From NCBI RefSeq assembly GCF_900091625.1, contig NZ_FMIC01000002.1, forward strand, positions 1,922,001 to 1,986,000: DNA of 64,000 nt, in the 5' to 3' direction. The position numbers and the translations under genes are program-made. The notes under the pieces were generated by a model that saw nothing but the letters and a program-made list of their open reading frames with translations, did not search any database and was not told the DNA's origin. This DNA is from Micromonospora peucetia (GTDB lineage: Bacteria > Actinomycetota > Actinomycetes > Mycobacteriales > Micromonosporaceae). Below are positions 11,648 to 21,243 of the stretch, one piece after another (the stretch's first letter is position 1; each line of letters opens with the position of its first letter).

Positions 11648-13489
11648 GTGACGACGCACGGCGATCCCGCCACCCCGGCCGGCACGCCCACCGTCGCAGC
11701 CCGCACCGGCCCCACGGACGCCGGGGAGGACCGGCCCGCCACCACCGGGGACGACAGCCTGCCCGCCGCACTGGCCGGCCTGCGCGCCGCGATCGGGGCG
11801 GCCCGGTTCCCGCTCGCGCTGCCCTCCGCCGAGTCCGCACGGCGGGCCGGCGGGAGCCTCAGCGACCAGCTCGACGACTACCTGCTGCCCCGGCTGCGCC
11901 GGCTCGACGCGCCGCTGCTCGTGGTGATCGGCGGGTCCACCGGCGCGGGCAAGTCCACGCTCGTCAACAGCCTGGTCCAGGCGCGGGTGAGCGCCGCCGG
12001 CGTGCTCCGCCCGACCACCCGCTCCCCCGTGCTGGTCTGCAACCCCGCCGACTCGGGCTGGTTCCGGCAGGGCGAGCTGCTGCCCGGCCTCACCCGCAGC
12101 ACCGAGCCCAGCGAGGACCCCCGCACCCTGCAACTGGTCACCGCCCCGGCCCTGCCCGCCGGGCTGGCCTTCCTCGACGCCCCCGACATCGACTCCGTGG
12201 TCGACGCCAACCGGGCCCTGGCCGGCCAACTCCTGGCCGCCGCCGACCTCTGGCTCTTCGTCACCACCGCCGCCCGCTACGCCGACGCGGTCCCCTGGGA
12301 GCTGCTGCGCAGCGCCCGGGCCCGGGGCGCGGTCATCGCCATGGTGCTGGACCGGGTGCCCCCGGAGGCGGCCGACGAGATCGCCGCCCACCTGTCGGAG
12401 ATGCTCGCCGCGCAGGACCTGGGCGCCGCCCCGCTCTTCGTGCTGCCGGAGACCTGGGTCGACGGGCAGGGCCTGCTGCCCGAGCGGGTCACCGCTCCAC
12501 TCGCCGCCTGGTTCGCCCGGCTGGCCGCCGACGCCGACGCCCGCGCCGCCGTGGTCCGGCAGACCCTTGACGGCGCGCTCGCCGCCCTGCACCCGGCGGT
12601 CGAAGGGCTCGCCGACGCCGCCGAGGAGCAGGTCGCCGCCGTCGACGCGCTCGACGAGCGGGTGCTGGCCGCGTACCGGGGGGCGCACCGGACCGTCGAG
12701 CAGGGGTTGAAGGACGGTCGGCTGCTCCGCGGCGAGGTGCTCGCCCGCTGGCAGGAGTTCGTCGGCACCGGCGAGTTCTTCCGCACCCTGGAGGCCCGCA
12801 TCGGGCGGCTGCGCGACCGGGTGGTGGCGGCCGTCACCGGCCGGCCCGCGCCCGCGTCCGAGCTGCGGGACGCGATCGAGTCCCAGCTGGTGACCCTGCT
12901 GCGGGGCGTCGCCGCCGAGGCGGCCGAGAACGCGTACACCGGGTGGAAGGCACACCCCGCCGGGGCGGCGCTGCTCGAACCGGGGCTCGCCCATCCCGCC
13001 GCCGACCTGCCCGAGCGGGCCGAGCGGCTGGTCCGGGACTGGCAGCGTGGGGTGCTGGAACTGGTCCGTGCCGAGGGCGGTGACCGGCGCTTCGTGGCCC
13101 GCACGGCCGCGTACGCGGTGAACGCCACCGGGCTCGCCGTGATGATCGCGGTGTTCGCCTCGACGGCGTTCGTCCCCACCGGGCTGGAGGTGGCCACCGG
13201 GGCCGGCACGACCGTCGCCGCGCAGACCGTGCTCCAGGCGATCTTCGGCGACCAGGCGGTGCGTACGCTCGCCGCCAAGGCCCGGGCCGACCTGCTGGAC
13301 CGGGTGCGGGCCCTGCTCGGCGACGAGGCTGCCCGCTACCTGGACCGGACGGCGGAGGCGCGGCCCCCCACGGACACCGCGACGGCCCTGCGCCGGGCCG
13401 CCACCCGGGTCGAGATCGCCCGGAACCGCAGCGGCCTCGCCGACGCGACCGTCGCGGGCCTGCCCGGCACCGAGGGTGGAGGGTCATGA
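11648..13489 (+). CDS. Dynamin-like GTPase, first of a pair
   Basis: A 613-residue P-loop GTPase. The Walker A is in [20 protein letters not shown] (about residues 91-108), followed by switch residues RPTTRSPVL and the G3-like [10 protein letters not shown] near 175. Long helices make up the middle, as in bacterial dynamin-like proteins. A hydrophobic stretch near 491-515 ([19 protein letters not shown]) probably contacts the membrane. The frame is open back to 11573, but that overlaps the dnaK operators, so the GTG at 11648 is preferred. No clear ribosome site precedes it, so translation may be leaderless. It overlaps the second GTPase gene by ATGA, indicating coupled translation and probably a hetero-oligomer. 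Function is unknown; membrane remodelling is an inference. Confidence 0.8.
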   Translation: MTTHGDPATPAGTPTVAARTGPTDAGEDRPATTGDDSLPAALAGLRAAIGAARFPLALPSAESARRAGGSLSDQLDDYLLPRLRRLDAPLLVVIGGSTGAGKSTLVNSLVQARVSAAGVLRPTTRSPVLVCNPADSGWFRQGELLPGLTRSTEPSEDPRTLQLVTAPALPAGLAFLDAPDIDSVVDANRALAGQLLAAADLWLFVTTAARYADAVPWELLRSARARGAVIAMVLDRVPPEAADEIAAHLSEMLAAQDLGAAPLFVLPETWVDGQGLLPERVTAPLAAWFARLAADADARAAVVRQTLDGALAALHPAVEGLADAAEEQVAAVDALDERVLAAYRGAHRTVEQGLKDGRLLRGEVLARWQEFVGTGEFFRTLEARIGRLRDRVVAAVTGRPAPASELRDAIESQLVTLLRGVAAEAAENAYTGWKAHPAGAALLEPGLAHPAADLPERAERLVRDWQRGVLELVRAEGGDRRFVARTAAYAVNATGLAVMIAVFASTAFVPTGLEVATGAGTTVAAQTVLQAIFGDQAVRTLAAKARADLLDRVRALLGDEAARYLDRTAEARPPTDTATALRRAATRVEIARNRSGLADATVAGLPGTEGGGS

Positions 13490-15171
13490 CCAACATCGTC
13501 GGGCGGATGCGCGAGGCGTTCCGCGGTGACCAGCGGGTGGACGCCGACGCGCTCGTCGCCCGCCTCGACGCCGTACGCCGGTTCCTCACGGTCGTCGACG
13601 GCCACCTGCCGGACGCCCGGCTGGTGCCGGCGCACACCCTGGTCGAGCGGGCCGGCACCCGGCTGGCGCTCTCCCGCGACCACACCGTGGTGGCCCTCGC
13701 CGGCGCGACCGGCAGCGGCAAGTCCAGCCTGTTCAACGCGCTCGCCCGGATGGAACTCTCGCCCGTCGGGGTGCGCCGCCCCACCACCGGTGTCACGCAC
13801 GCCTGCGTCTGGGGGCCGCTCGACGGCGGCAACCGGCTGCTCGACTGGATCGGCGTGCTGCCCCGGCACCGGTTCGTCCGGGAGAGCGTGCTGGACGCCG
13901 ACGACGAGTCCGCGCTGCGCGGGCTGATCCTGCTCGACCTGCCCGACTTCGACTCGGTGCAGCGGTCCCACCGGTCGGAGGTGGACCGGCTGCTCGGCCT
14001 GGTCGACCTCGTCGTCTGGGTGGTCGACCCGCAGAAGTACGCCGACCGCGTCATCCACACCAACTACCTGCGCGAGTTCCACCGGCACCGGGACGTCACC
14101 CTGGTCGTGCTCAACCAGGCGGACCGGCTGCCGCCGGCCGAGCTGCCCCGGGTGCTGGACGACCTGCGCCGGCTGCTCGACACCGACGGCCTGGACGGCG
14201 TACCGCTGCTCTCCACCACCGCCGTCGATCCGGCGGGCATGGTCGGCCTGCGGGAGGCGCTGGAACGCACGGTGGCCGAACGGCAGGCCGCGCTGCGACG
14301 GCTCCAGGGTGACCTGGACGCCGTGGTGGCGAGGCTCGACGAGCACGCCGGGGGCAGCACAGCGGCGGGCGGGCCGGACGACGCCGCCGTCACCGCGCTG
14401 CACCGGGCGTTGGCCGACGGGGCCGGGGTGCCGGCGGTCGCCGAGGCGGTCGAACGGGCGTACCGGCATCGGGGCGGCGCGGCCACCGGCTGGCCGCTGG
14501 TCCGGGGCTGGCGGCGGCTGCGGCCCGACCCGCTGCGCCGGCTGCACCTGCCCGGCCCGGCCGCCGGCCGCGACGAGCCGGCGGAGAGCCTGGTCGCCGC
14601 GACCTCGGTGCCCGAGCCCACCGCCGCGCAGCGCTCGGCGCTCGGGCTGGCGATCCGGTCGGTGGCCGACCGGGCCGGGACGGACCTGCCCGGCGCCTGG
14701 CCGACCGCGGTGACCGCCGCCGCCCGGTCCCACCTCGGCGACCTGCCGGACGCGCTGGACCGGGCGGTGGCCGGCACCGACCTCGGCATGGACCGGCGGC
14801 CGTTCTGGTGGCGGTTCGTCGGCGGCCTCCAGTGGCTGGTGACCCTGGCCGCGCTGGCCGGGCTGGGCTGGTTGGCCCTCGGCTACGCGCTGCGCGCGCT
14901 GGGCCTGCCGGCGCTGGAGCACCCGATGGTCGGCGAGGTGCCGCTGCCCACTCTGCTGTTCCTCGGCGGCCTGCTCGCCGGGCTGCTGGTGGCCGCCCTG
15001 ACCAGGCCGATCATCCGGTGGGCGGCCCGCCGGGCCCGACGCCGGGCCGAGCGACGCCTCACGGCCGCGGTCGCGGCGGTCGGCGAGGAGCACGTGCTGA
15101 CCCCGGTCCGGACGGTGCTCGCCTCCTACGCCGAGGCCCGCGCCGCCCTGCGAGAGGCCGCCGGCCGCTGA
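13486..15171 (+). CDS. Dynamin-like GTPase, second of a pair
   Basis: A 561-residue GTPase whose start overlaps the stop of the first GTPase gene. Walker A is in VVALAGATGSGKSSLFNALA (about residues 68-86). The G3 motif is LLDLPDFDSV near 150, and G4 is probably VVLNQADRL near 210. Two hydrophobic segments near 447-474 and 489-508 form a membrane hairpin, followed by a basic Arg-rich helix (RWAARRARRRAERRL). The layout of GTPase head, helical stalk and paired transmembrane segments fits membrane-anchored bacterial dynamins, which often occur as tandem pairs. The close link with its partner suggests a complex. Confidence 0.82.
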   Translation: MTNIVGRMREAFRGDQRVDADALVARLDAVRRFLTVVDGHLPDARLVPAHTLVERAGTRLALSRDHTVVALAGATGSGKSSLFNALARMELSPVGVRRPTTGVTHACVWGPLDGGNRLLDWIGVLPRHRFVRESVLDADDESALRGLILLDLPDFDSVQRSHRSEVDRLLGLVDLVVWVVDPQKYADRVIHTNYLREFHRHRDVTLVVLNQADRLPPAELPRVLDDLRRLLDTDGLDGVPLLSTTAVDPAGMVGLREALERTVAERQAALRRLQGDLDAVVARLDEHAGGSTAAGGPDDAAVTALHRALADGAGVPAVAEAVERAYRHRGGAATGWPLVRGWRRLRPDPLRRLHLPGPAAGRDEPAESLVAATSVPEPTAAQRSALGLAIRSVADRAGTDLPGAWPTAVTAAARSHLGDLPDALDRAVAGTDLGMDRRPFWWRFVGGLQWLVTLAALAGLGWLALGYALRALGLPALEHPMVGEVPLPTLLFLGGLLAGLLVAALTRPIIRWAARRARRRAERRLTAAVAAVGEEHVLTPVRTVLASYAEARAALREAAGR

Positions 15172-15285
15172 GCCGGGAATCCCGTCCCACGACAACCGCA
15201 GGTCGGCGGCGTGGCGCCGCGACGCGGGCGGGCGCTCGGGGTCGCTCGTACCGTCCCGAGGCGGGCGGCGGCGTAGGGTCGGTGG

Positions 15286-16506
15286 ATGGGAACGCCTCAG
15301 ACCCCGTACGAAGCGGTGCTGCACGCCGCCCGCGACGTGGCCAAGCTGGACAATGCCCTCGACGCGGAGATGCTCGGCGCGGCCCTGCTGGGCAGCGTCT
15401 ACTCGGTCGCCGAAACAGAGCGTGACGCCGCCGTCCGGGACTTCGTGGCCGGTTTCCTGGCCGCCACCTCCCGCCGCCGCTCGGCCGCGGCGACCACCAT
15501 CCGCGCCGTCTTCGCCGCGCTGGTGCCCGACGCCGAGGGCGCCGGCCGGGTCCGCCCCGGCGCCGCCACCCCGACCTGGGCCGCCCAGCTCGGCCACGTA
15601 CGCCTGACCGGTTGCTGGTCCTACGGCGACGTGTACGGCGACCAGACCTCCTACCTGGCGACCTTCGCCTACGACGACCCGACTGGCGGTTCACCGCACG
15701 CCGTGGTGACGCTGCTCGACCACAACATCGGCATCACCAAGGACGTCTTCGTCGGCGGGCCGCCCGACCGGATCCTCGACCAGGTCCGGCAGATGTGTGC
15801 CGGGGACGAGCTGACCTGGTTCCGCGACGAGGAGCCGGCCCGGATGCGCGCCGAGGTGACCCGCCACCTGGCGATCACCGACGGCCTGACCGAGTTGCCC
15901 GGGGAGGGCTCGCTCGCCACCGACCGCGCCCTGCTCGGCGCCCGGCTGGCGCGGCTGCCCCAGGCTGCCGGCGCGGCCCCCGCGCCCGCCGAACCGCTCT
16001 CCGCCGCCGAGCGTACGGAGTTGGTCCGCCGGTTCCTCGCCGCACCGGAGGCGGCCCGGTTCGGCCTGGACGCCATCGACGGGGCGGAGCTGGCCTCGCT
16101 GCACTTCTGCCTCAGCCTGCTGCTGGACCACGCGGCCAGCTTCCCGGACGCCGACCCGATGCGGTGGAGCCCCACCGTGGCCGGGCTGTTCCTGCTCGAC
16201 TGGGTGCACCGGCGGGCGGTGCTGGACATGGACGACGCCGCGCTGCTGCCCCGGGTGCTGCGCGGCTGGGCCGGGTACGCCGCCCGCAAGCGAGGGCTGC
16301 CCGAGCAGGCGGCGGCGCAGATCGACACGGCCATCGAGGAGATGGTGCCGGAGTTCGCCCGCCTCTACAGCACGGGTGAACGCCGCAGCCCCGCCACCGC
16401 CGCCGTCGCACAGCTGATGGCCGACGGCGTCGACCCCGACGACCCGGCCGCCCTCGACGCCTGGATCGAGGCCAACCGCCACCGCCTGACCGACGACCCC
16501 GCCTGA
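15286..16506 (+). CDS. Conserved actinobacterial protein of unknown function, 406 aa
   Basis: A soluble protein I cannot assign to a named family. It has a helical N-terminal half (YEAVLHAARDVAKLDNALDA, then a region rich in Ala and Arg) and a compact middle with Trp, Gly and Tyr (LTGCWSYGDVYGDQTSYLAT, then TLLDHNIGITKDVFVG). An acidic helical C-terminus ends near WIEANRHRLTDDPA. The middle part, with strands and conserved acidic residues, looks like a catalytic or binding core. It follows the GTPase pair on the same strand after 114 bases, so co-transcription is possible. A strong hairpin follows it. Confidence 0.82.
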   Translation: MGTPQTPYEAVLHAARDVAKLDNALDAEMLGAALLGSVYSVAETERDAAVRDFVAGFLAATSRRRSAAATTIRAVFAALVPDAEGAGRVRPGAATPTWAAQLGHVRLTGCWSYGDVYGDQTSYLATFAYDDPTGGSPHAVVTLLDHNIGITKDVFVGGPPDRILDQVRQMCAGDELTWFRDEEPARMRAEVTRHLAITDGLTELPGEGSLATDRALLGARLARLPQAAGAAPAPAEPLSAAERTELVRRFLAAPEAARFGLDAIDGAELASLHFCLSLLLDHAASFPDADPMRWSPTVAGLFLLDWVHRRAVLDMDDAALLPRVLRGWAGYAARKRGLPEQAAAQIDTAIEEMVPEFARLYSTGERRSPATAAVAQLMADGVDPDDPAALDAWIEANRHRLTDDPA

Positions 16507-16562
16507 CCCCGCCCCACCCCCACCCCCACCCGCCCCCGCCCCCGCCTCGTGTCGATTTTTTT

Positions 16563-16623
16563 GTCGATCATGAGGTTGGCGGCGCTGTCGATCTTCCTGG
16601 GCGCCGCCAACCTCATGATCGAC
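16563..16623. terminator. Perfect 22-bp inverted repeat at a convergent gene junction
   Basis: Arms 16563-16584 and 16602-16623 are exact complements (GATCATGAGGTTGGCGGCG in the left arm), 17-nt loop. Immediately 5' is a T-run (16555-16562), which serves as the U-tract for the minus-strand gene. The element separates the converging genes ending at 16506 and 16673, so it is a bidirectional terminator. Confidence 0.8.
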
Positions 16624-16672
16624 GGCTGGCCCCCGGGGGAATCGGGGGGCGGGAGGGAGGGGGCGGGGAGGG

Positions 16673-17293
16673 TCAGCGGAGGGGGGCGAAGACCAGGGCG
16701 GCGACCAGGGCGCCCAGGGCGAGCCCTGCGACCACCTGGGGCACCGTGTGGTCGCGCAGGCGGACCCGGGACCAGCCGACCAGCGCTAGCAGTGGCGCGG
16801 CGGCCAGCAGCCCGGCCCCGAACGTGAACACCAGCACGACCACGGTGCCGGCGGCCACCGCCGAGTGGATCGACATCTTCCACCAGTGGCTCACCGCCAC
16901 GGCGACCACCAGGCCGACCAGCCCGGCGGCGGCCAGTGCCAGCACCGGACGCGGCGCGCCGAGCACCGCGAGCAGGGCCAGCCCGGCGGCCACCGAGCAG
17001 AGGCCGAACAGCAGCGGGACCCGGCGCTGCTCGCGGACCCCCACGTGATGGTCGGTCAGCCGACCCCGCCGCACCCCGCCAAGGATGTACGCGAACGGGA
17101 TGCCGCTGACGAAGAGCGTGGCCAGCAGCCCCCAGGCCAGGCCGTGCGCGCCGCCCCGGGCGCTGTGCCAGCCGACCGCCACCGTCAGCGCCGAGACCAG
17201 CACCGCAGGCGCGGTCAACTCGGTCACGAACCGGGCGAGCCGGAGGGCTCGGCCGGGTGGCGGCGCGGCGGCCGGACGGCTCTGGGGCCCCAT
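16673..17293 (-). CDS. PAP2-like membrane phosphatase
   Basis: A 206-residue membrane protein with about five to six hydrophobic segments. It carries the second and third motifs of the type 2 phosphatidic acid phosphatase superfamily: WWKMSIHSAVAAG (the SxH motif) near 138 and WSRVRLRDHTVPQVVAGLALG near 178 (the SRxxxxxHxxxQVxAG motif). The usual first KxxxxxxRP motif is not obvious, so activity is uncertain. These proteins dephosphorylate lipid phosphates or isoprenyl diphosphates on the outer membrane face. The start at 17293 has no strong ribosome site. Confidence 0.8.
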   Translation of the reverse strand: MGPQSRPAAAPPPGRALRLARFVTELTAPAVLVSALTVAVGWHSARGGAHGLAWGLLATLFVSGIPFAYILGGVRRGRLTDHHVGVREQRRVPLLFGLCSVAAGLALLAVLGAPRPVLALAAAGLVGLVVAVAVSHWWKMSIHSAVAAGTVVVLVFTFGAGLLAAAPLLALVGWSRVRLRDHTVPQVVAGLALGALVAALVFAPLR

Positions 17294-17466
17294 ACCCGAA
17301 CCGCCCGATCCGTTCAGCGCCCCGCCTCTGCTCCGCCCCGGGCCGCCGCCCGGAAACCGTCCCCGTCATGTCCCCGGGCGTTCCAACAGGGCCGTGGTCA
17401 CCGGAATCACCTGCCGTCGACCGTCACCGTACCCGCGACCGACCGTCCCGGTGCCCGGTCGGGCCC

Positions 17467-17520
17467 GACGGCCGTACCGGAACCGACGGCCGTACCGGAA
17501 CCGACGGCCGTACCGGAACC
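17467..17520. repeat. Three perfect copies of an 18-bp repeat beyond the stop codon
   Basis: GACGGCCGTACCGGAACC is repeated at 17467, 17485 and 17503. On the minus strand it would read VGSGTA-type units in a frame that differs from the upstream repeat protein, whose stop is at 17541. It looks like the displaced tail of that gene. Confidence 0.8.
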
Positions 17521-17540
17521 GACGGTCACTCCGGGGCCGA

Positions 17541-18506
17541 CTACCGGTTCGGGGCTTCGCTCGCGCCCACGATCGGGCCCGGGTCGACGGTCCGGCCCGG
17601 GTCAACGGTCGCGCCGGCGGTCCGGCCCGGACCGACGGTCGGGCCCGGATCGACAGTCCGGCCCAGGTCAACGGTCGGGCCCGGGTCAACGGTCGCGCCG
17701 CCGGTCGGGCCCGGATCGACGGTCGGGCCCGGATCGACGGTCGGGCCCGGATCGACGGTCGGGCCCGGATCGACGGTCGGGCCCGGATCGACGGTCGGGC
17801 CCGGATCGACAGTCGCGCTGGCGGTCGGGCCGTCGGGTGACGAGGAGTCGCTGGGCGCGGGGGTCGCGGTGGGCGCGGGAGGCAGTGGCGAGCGTGTGCT
17901 CGTCGGCTCCACCGAAGTCGGCTCGCCGGTCGGCGTAGGCGCCGGGTTCGGACTCGGGTTCGGACTCGGACTCGGACTCGGCGACGGCACCGGCGACGGG
18001 GTCGGGGTCGGGGAAGGGGACGGGGACGGGGACGGGGACGGTCTCGCCGGGGGCGGCGGGACCGGCCGGCCGCCGGGCCTGGGCGGGGGCTTCGGGTGCG
18101 CCGCCGCCCCGTGCTCCCGCGGCGGGGCCGGCGCCGCGACGATCGGCAGGTGAGGAATGGGCATGCCGGTCCACCAGTCACCCGGGGTGACCACGGCGGG
18201 GGACGGGGCGACCGGCGGCTGGCTCGTCGCCGGCACCGGGATCACCACCGGCCCGACCGAGGGGGTCGGCAGAAACGGGGTGCTGCTGTCCGGCAGGGCC
18301 GTACTGCCGACGGTGGCGGAGCCGGTGCTGATCGCGGCGAGGATCGGCATCGACGCGGTGCCTGCGAGCAGCGCCACGGTGAACAGGTACCCCCGGGACC
18401 CCCCGCCCGAGCCGGGAGCCCGGTGCGCGCCAACCACCGGGCGGTAGCTGGCAGCGCGGTGCCGGCCGAGGAAGGGCGTGGCGGGATCCTGTTCTGGCTC
18501 GGGCAC
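17541..18506 (-). CDS. Membrane-anchored Pro/Ser/Thr-rich protein with TVDPGP repeats
   Basis: A 321-residue protein starting at GTG 18506, which has an excellent GAGGAGG site seven bases upstream. A short cytoplasmic N-terminus (MPEPEQDPATPFLGRHRAAS as translated) is followed by one hydrophobic segment near residues 45-65 (YLFTVALLAGTASMPILAAI). The rest is extracellular and disordered: a Ser/Pro/Thr-rich stretch of the SPSPSPTPTP type, then TVDPGP repeats, six of them perfect. No catalytic domain or sortase signal is visible. It may be a cell-surface spacer or adhesin. After the stop, similar 18-bp repeats continue in another frame for about 130 bases, so the C-terminus may have been lost by frameshift. 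Confidence 0.7.
   Translation of the reverse strand: MPEPEQDPATPFLGRHRAASYRPVVGAHRAPGSGGGSRGYLFTVALLAGTASMPILAAISTGSATVGSTALPDSSTPFLPTPSVGPVVIPVPATSQPPVAPSPAVVTPGDWWTGMPIPHLPIVAAPAPPREHGAAAHPKPPPRPGGRPVPPPPARPSPSPSPSPSPTPTPSPVPSPSPSPSPNPSPNPAPTPTGEPTSVEPTSTRSPLPPAPTATPAPSDSSSPDGPTASATVDPGPTVDPGPTVDPGPTVDPGPTVDPGPTVDPGPTGGATVDPGPTVDLGRTVDPGPTVGPGRTAGATVDPGRTVDPGPIVGASEAPNR
17703..17810. repeat. Six perfect copies of an 18-bp tandem repeat inside the repeat protein
   Basis: GGTCGGGCCCGGATCGAC repeats head to tail from 17703 to 17810 with no mismatch. Degenerate copies continue on the low side to about 17580. The period is a multiple of three, so copy-number change keeps the reading frame and alters only the number of TVDPGP units. 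Confidence 0.9.
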
Positions 18507-19073
18507 CGCGCACTCCTCCTCGTTGGCTCCGGCGGCGGACGGGGTGGTTACGGCGACCGACCCGAGCGCCCGGGACACCGCCCGGACGCGAGGAAGCGGC
18601 AAAACCGCCCGACGCGGACGATCCCGCGCCAATCAGCCTGGACCAGTGACGCTGGGTCGGCCAACCCCACACAGCGTGTCGACACGCGTATATGGCCGAA
18701 CGGTGACGAACCCTTGCCGGATGGTCCGCGCGTCGATACAACGGACACCGGGCGCTTCGTGCGACGAAGCAGGCCAGCGCCCGGGTGCCGGACCGGCGCG
18801 GGACGGGCGCACTGTGGGCACGCTCACGTGTGATGCGAATATGGACCACGACGGCAACGCAGCCTCGACCTCCGCGCACCCTCGCGGCAGGCGCGGCTGG
18901 GCGCCGGCGCTCCCGAACCGGGTTCGGCCAAGAATCCGGCTCACGCCGCGCGGCAACCCCCACCGGGGCTAGGCGCGGCCGCCAGGAACCCGCCCGGCAC
19001 CAGCCGGGCAGGCGCACGAGTTGCGCGGCCGGGTGACCCCCCGGTGCCGACGCAGACAGACAGGGAGAGACGG
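18507..19073. other. Divergent intergenic region, repeat protein / 2-oxo acid dehydrogenase operon
   Basis: About 570 bases with promoters for both flanking units. I see no convincing gene: the open frames crossing it lack ribosome sites and family resemblance. The sequence near 18660-18720 is less GC-rich than its surroundings, which suits promoters. Confidence 0.5.
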
Positions 19074-20249
19074 ATGGCAAAGGGCGACCCCGGGGTCTCC
19101 AGTCGCGGCCGACGGGCCGCACCCCGGTCCAGAAAGGGTGCGACCGGCGACCCGCAGCTGGTGCAGCTGCTCACCCCGGAGGGTGAGCGGATCGAGAGCG
19201 CGACCGGCCCGGACGGGACCGAGTACCGCGTCGACTTCACCAACGAGGAGTATCGCGGGCTCTACCGCGACCTCGTGCTGGTCCGCAAGCTCGACGCCGA
19301 GGCCACCGCGTTGCAGCGCCAGGGCGAGCTGGGCCTGTGGGCCAGCCTGCTGGGCCAGGAGGCCGCGCAGGTGGGTTCGGGGCGCGCGCTGCGTACGCAG
19401 GACATGGCCTTCCCGACCTACCGGGAGCACGGCGTCCTCTACTGCCGGGGCATCGACCCGATCATGCCGCTCGGCCTGTTCCGGGGCGTCGACCAGGGCG
19501 GCTGGGACCCGAACGAGTTCAAGTTCAACATGTACACGATCGTGATCGGGGCGCAGACCCTGCACGCGACCGGGTACGCCATGGGCGTCCACATGGACGG
19601 CAGGACCGGCACCGAGGACGGCGAGGCGGTGATCGCCTACTTCGGCGACGGCGCCACCAGCCAGGGCGACGTCAACGAGGCGTTCGTCTGGGCCAGCGTC
19701 TTCAACGCCCCTCTGGTGTTCTTCTGCCAGAACAACCAGTACGCCATCTCCGAGCCGCTGGAGCGGCAGACCCGCGTGCCGCTCTACCAGCGGGCGGGCG
19801 GCTTCGGCTTCCCCGGCGTCCGGGTCGACGGCAACGACGTGCTCGCGTCGTACGCGGTGACGCGGCACGCGCTGGACAACGCGCGGCTCGGCCAGGGCCC
19901 CAGCCTGATCGAGGCCTACACCTACCGGATGGGCGCGCACACCACCTCCGACGACCCGACCCGCTACCGGATCGCCAGTGAGGTCGAGGCCTGGCAGGCG
20001 AAGGACCCGATCGCCCGGATGAAGGCGTTCCTGGAGAAGCAGAAGCTCGCCGACGCGGACTTCTTCGCCGCCGTCGACGAGCAGGCCCGCACCGAGTCGG
20101 TGCACCTGCGCGAGCGGGTGCTCGCCATGCCCGACCCGGAGCCGGTGACGATGTTCGACCACGTCTACCCCAACGGGTCCCCCGAGCTGGACGAGCAGCG
20201 GGCGCAGTTCACGAAGTACATGGAGTCGTTCGAGGGGAGCGCCCACTGA
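19074..20249 (+). CDS. pdhA: 2-oxo acid dehydrogenase E1 alpha subunit
   Basis: Thiamine-diphosphate-dependent subunit that decarboxylates pyruvate or a branched-chain 2-oxo acid. The TPP-binding motif spans GDGATSQGDVNEAF near residue 185 and ends at NNQYAIS. Other family markers are LLGQEAAQVGSG, FPTYREHGVLY and the phosphorylation-loop region RMGAHTTSDDPTRYR. The start at 19074 has GGGAGAG upstream. The following gene's ATG overlaps its stop (TGATG). It is the first gene of an E1 alpha/E1 beta/E2 operon. Whether the substrate is pyruvate or branched-chain acids cannot be told from sequence alone, so the symbol is provisional. Confidence 0.93.
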   Translation: MAKGDPGVSSRGRRAAPRSRKGATGDPQLVQLLTPEGERIESATGPDGTEYRVDFTNEEYRGLYRDLVLVRKLDAEATALQRQGELGLWASLLGQEAAQVGSGRALRTQDMAFPTYREHGVLYCRGIDPIMPLGLFRGVDQGGWDPNEFKFNMYTIVIGAQTLHATGYAMGVHMDGRTGTEDGEAVIAYFGDGATSQGDVNEAFVWASVFNAPLVFFCQNNQYAISEPLERQTRVPLYQRAGGFGFPGVRVDGNDVLASYAVTRHALDNARLGQGPSLIEAYTYRMGAHTTSDDPTRYRIASEVEAWQAKDPIARMKAFLEKQKLADADFFAAVDEQARTESVHLRERVLAMPDPEPVTMFDHVYPNGSPELDEQRAQFTKYMESFEGSAH

Positions 20250-21238
20250 TGGCCACGGAGACGCTCACCCTCGGCAAGGCCCTCAACACCGGTCTGCGTA
20301 GGGCCATGGAGGACGACCCCAAGGTCGTCATCATGGGCGAGGACGTCGGCAAGCTCGGCGGCGTCTTCCGGATCACCGACGGCCTCCAGAAGGACTTCGG
20401 CGACCAGCGGGTGATCGACACCCCGCTCGCCGAGTCCGGCATCATCGGCACCGCGGTCGGCCTGGCCATCCGTGGTTTCCGGCCGGTCTGCGAGATCCAG
20501 TTCGACGGCTTCGTCTACCCGGCGTACGACCAGATCGTGTCGCAGGTGGCGAAGATGCACTACCGCTCGCAGGGCAAGGTCAGGATCCCGATGGTGATCC
20601 GGATCCCGTTCGGCGGCGGCATCGGTGCCGTCGAGCACCACTCGGAGTCGCCGGAGGCATACTTCGCCCACACCGCCGGCCTGAAGGTGGTGTCCTGCGC
20701 CAACCCGCAGGACGCGTACACGATGATCCAGCAGGCCATCGCCTCGGACGACCCGATCGTCTTCCTGGAGCCGAAGCGGCGCTACTGGGAGAAGGGTCCC
20801 GTCGAGCTGGACACCCCGCTGTCCGGTGCGTACCCGCTGCACTCGGCCCGGGTCGTCCGGCCCGGTGCGGCCGCCACCGTGCTGGCGTACGGGCCGATGG
20901 TGCGGACCTGCGTGGACGCGGCGACCGCCGCCGCCGAGGACGGCCGGGAGCTGGAGGTCATCGACCTGCGCTCGCTCTCCCCGCTGGACCTGACCGCCGC
21001 GTACGAGTCGGTGAAGCGCACCGGCCGCTGCGTGGTGGTGCACGAGGCACCGGGCAACCTGGGCCTGGGCTCGGAGATCGCCGCCCGGATCACCGAGGAG
21101 TGCTTCTACTCCCTGGAGTCCCCGGTGCTGCGGGTGACCGGCTTCGACACCCCCTACCCGGCCTCCCGGGTGGAGGAGGAGTACCTGCCCGACCTCGACC
21201 GGGTGCTCGACGCCGTCGACCGCACCTTCGGCTGGTGA
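20249..21238 (+). CDS. pdhB: 2-oxo acid dehydrogenase E1 beta subunit
   Basis: A 329-residue transketolase-like subunit that completes the E1 heterotetramer. Typical blocks are MGEDVGKLGGVFRITDGL near 29, DTPLAESGIIGTAVGLA near 58, the EIQFDGFVYPAYDQI segment and the C-terminal transketolase domain (VLAYGPMVRTCVDAA; LEVIDLRSLSPLD). Translation is coupled to E1 alpha through the overlapping TGATG. E2 follows five bases after the stop. Confidence 0.94.
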   Translation: MATETLTLGKALNTGLRRAMEDDPKVVIMGEDVGKLGGVFRITDGLQKDFGDQRVIDTPLAESGIIGTAVGLAIRGFRPVCEIQFDGFVYPAYDQIVSQVAKMHYRSQGKVRIPMVIRIPFGGGIGAVEHHSESPEAYFAHTAGLKVVSCANPQDAYTMIQQAIASDDPIVFLEPKRRYWEKGPVELDTPLSGAYPLHSARVVRPGAAATVLAYGPMVRTCVDAATAAAEDGRELEVIDLRSLSPLDLTAAYESVKRTGRCVVVHEAPGNLGLGSEIAARITEECFYSLESPVLRVTGFDTPYPASRVEEEYLPDLDRVLDAVDRTFGW

Positions 21239-21243
21239 GCGGC

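Noticed and set aside
17467-17810. Possible CRISPR array
   Set aside because: The 18-bp units are tandem with no spacers and keep the reading frame, so they are coding repeats. No cas genes are present.
17257-18153. 298-codon plus-strand frame with TVGPGS repeats
   Set aside because: The repeats are the antisense of the minus-strand TVDPGP repeats. The minus gene has a strong ribosome site and a membrane segment; this frame has neither.
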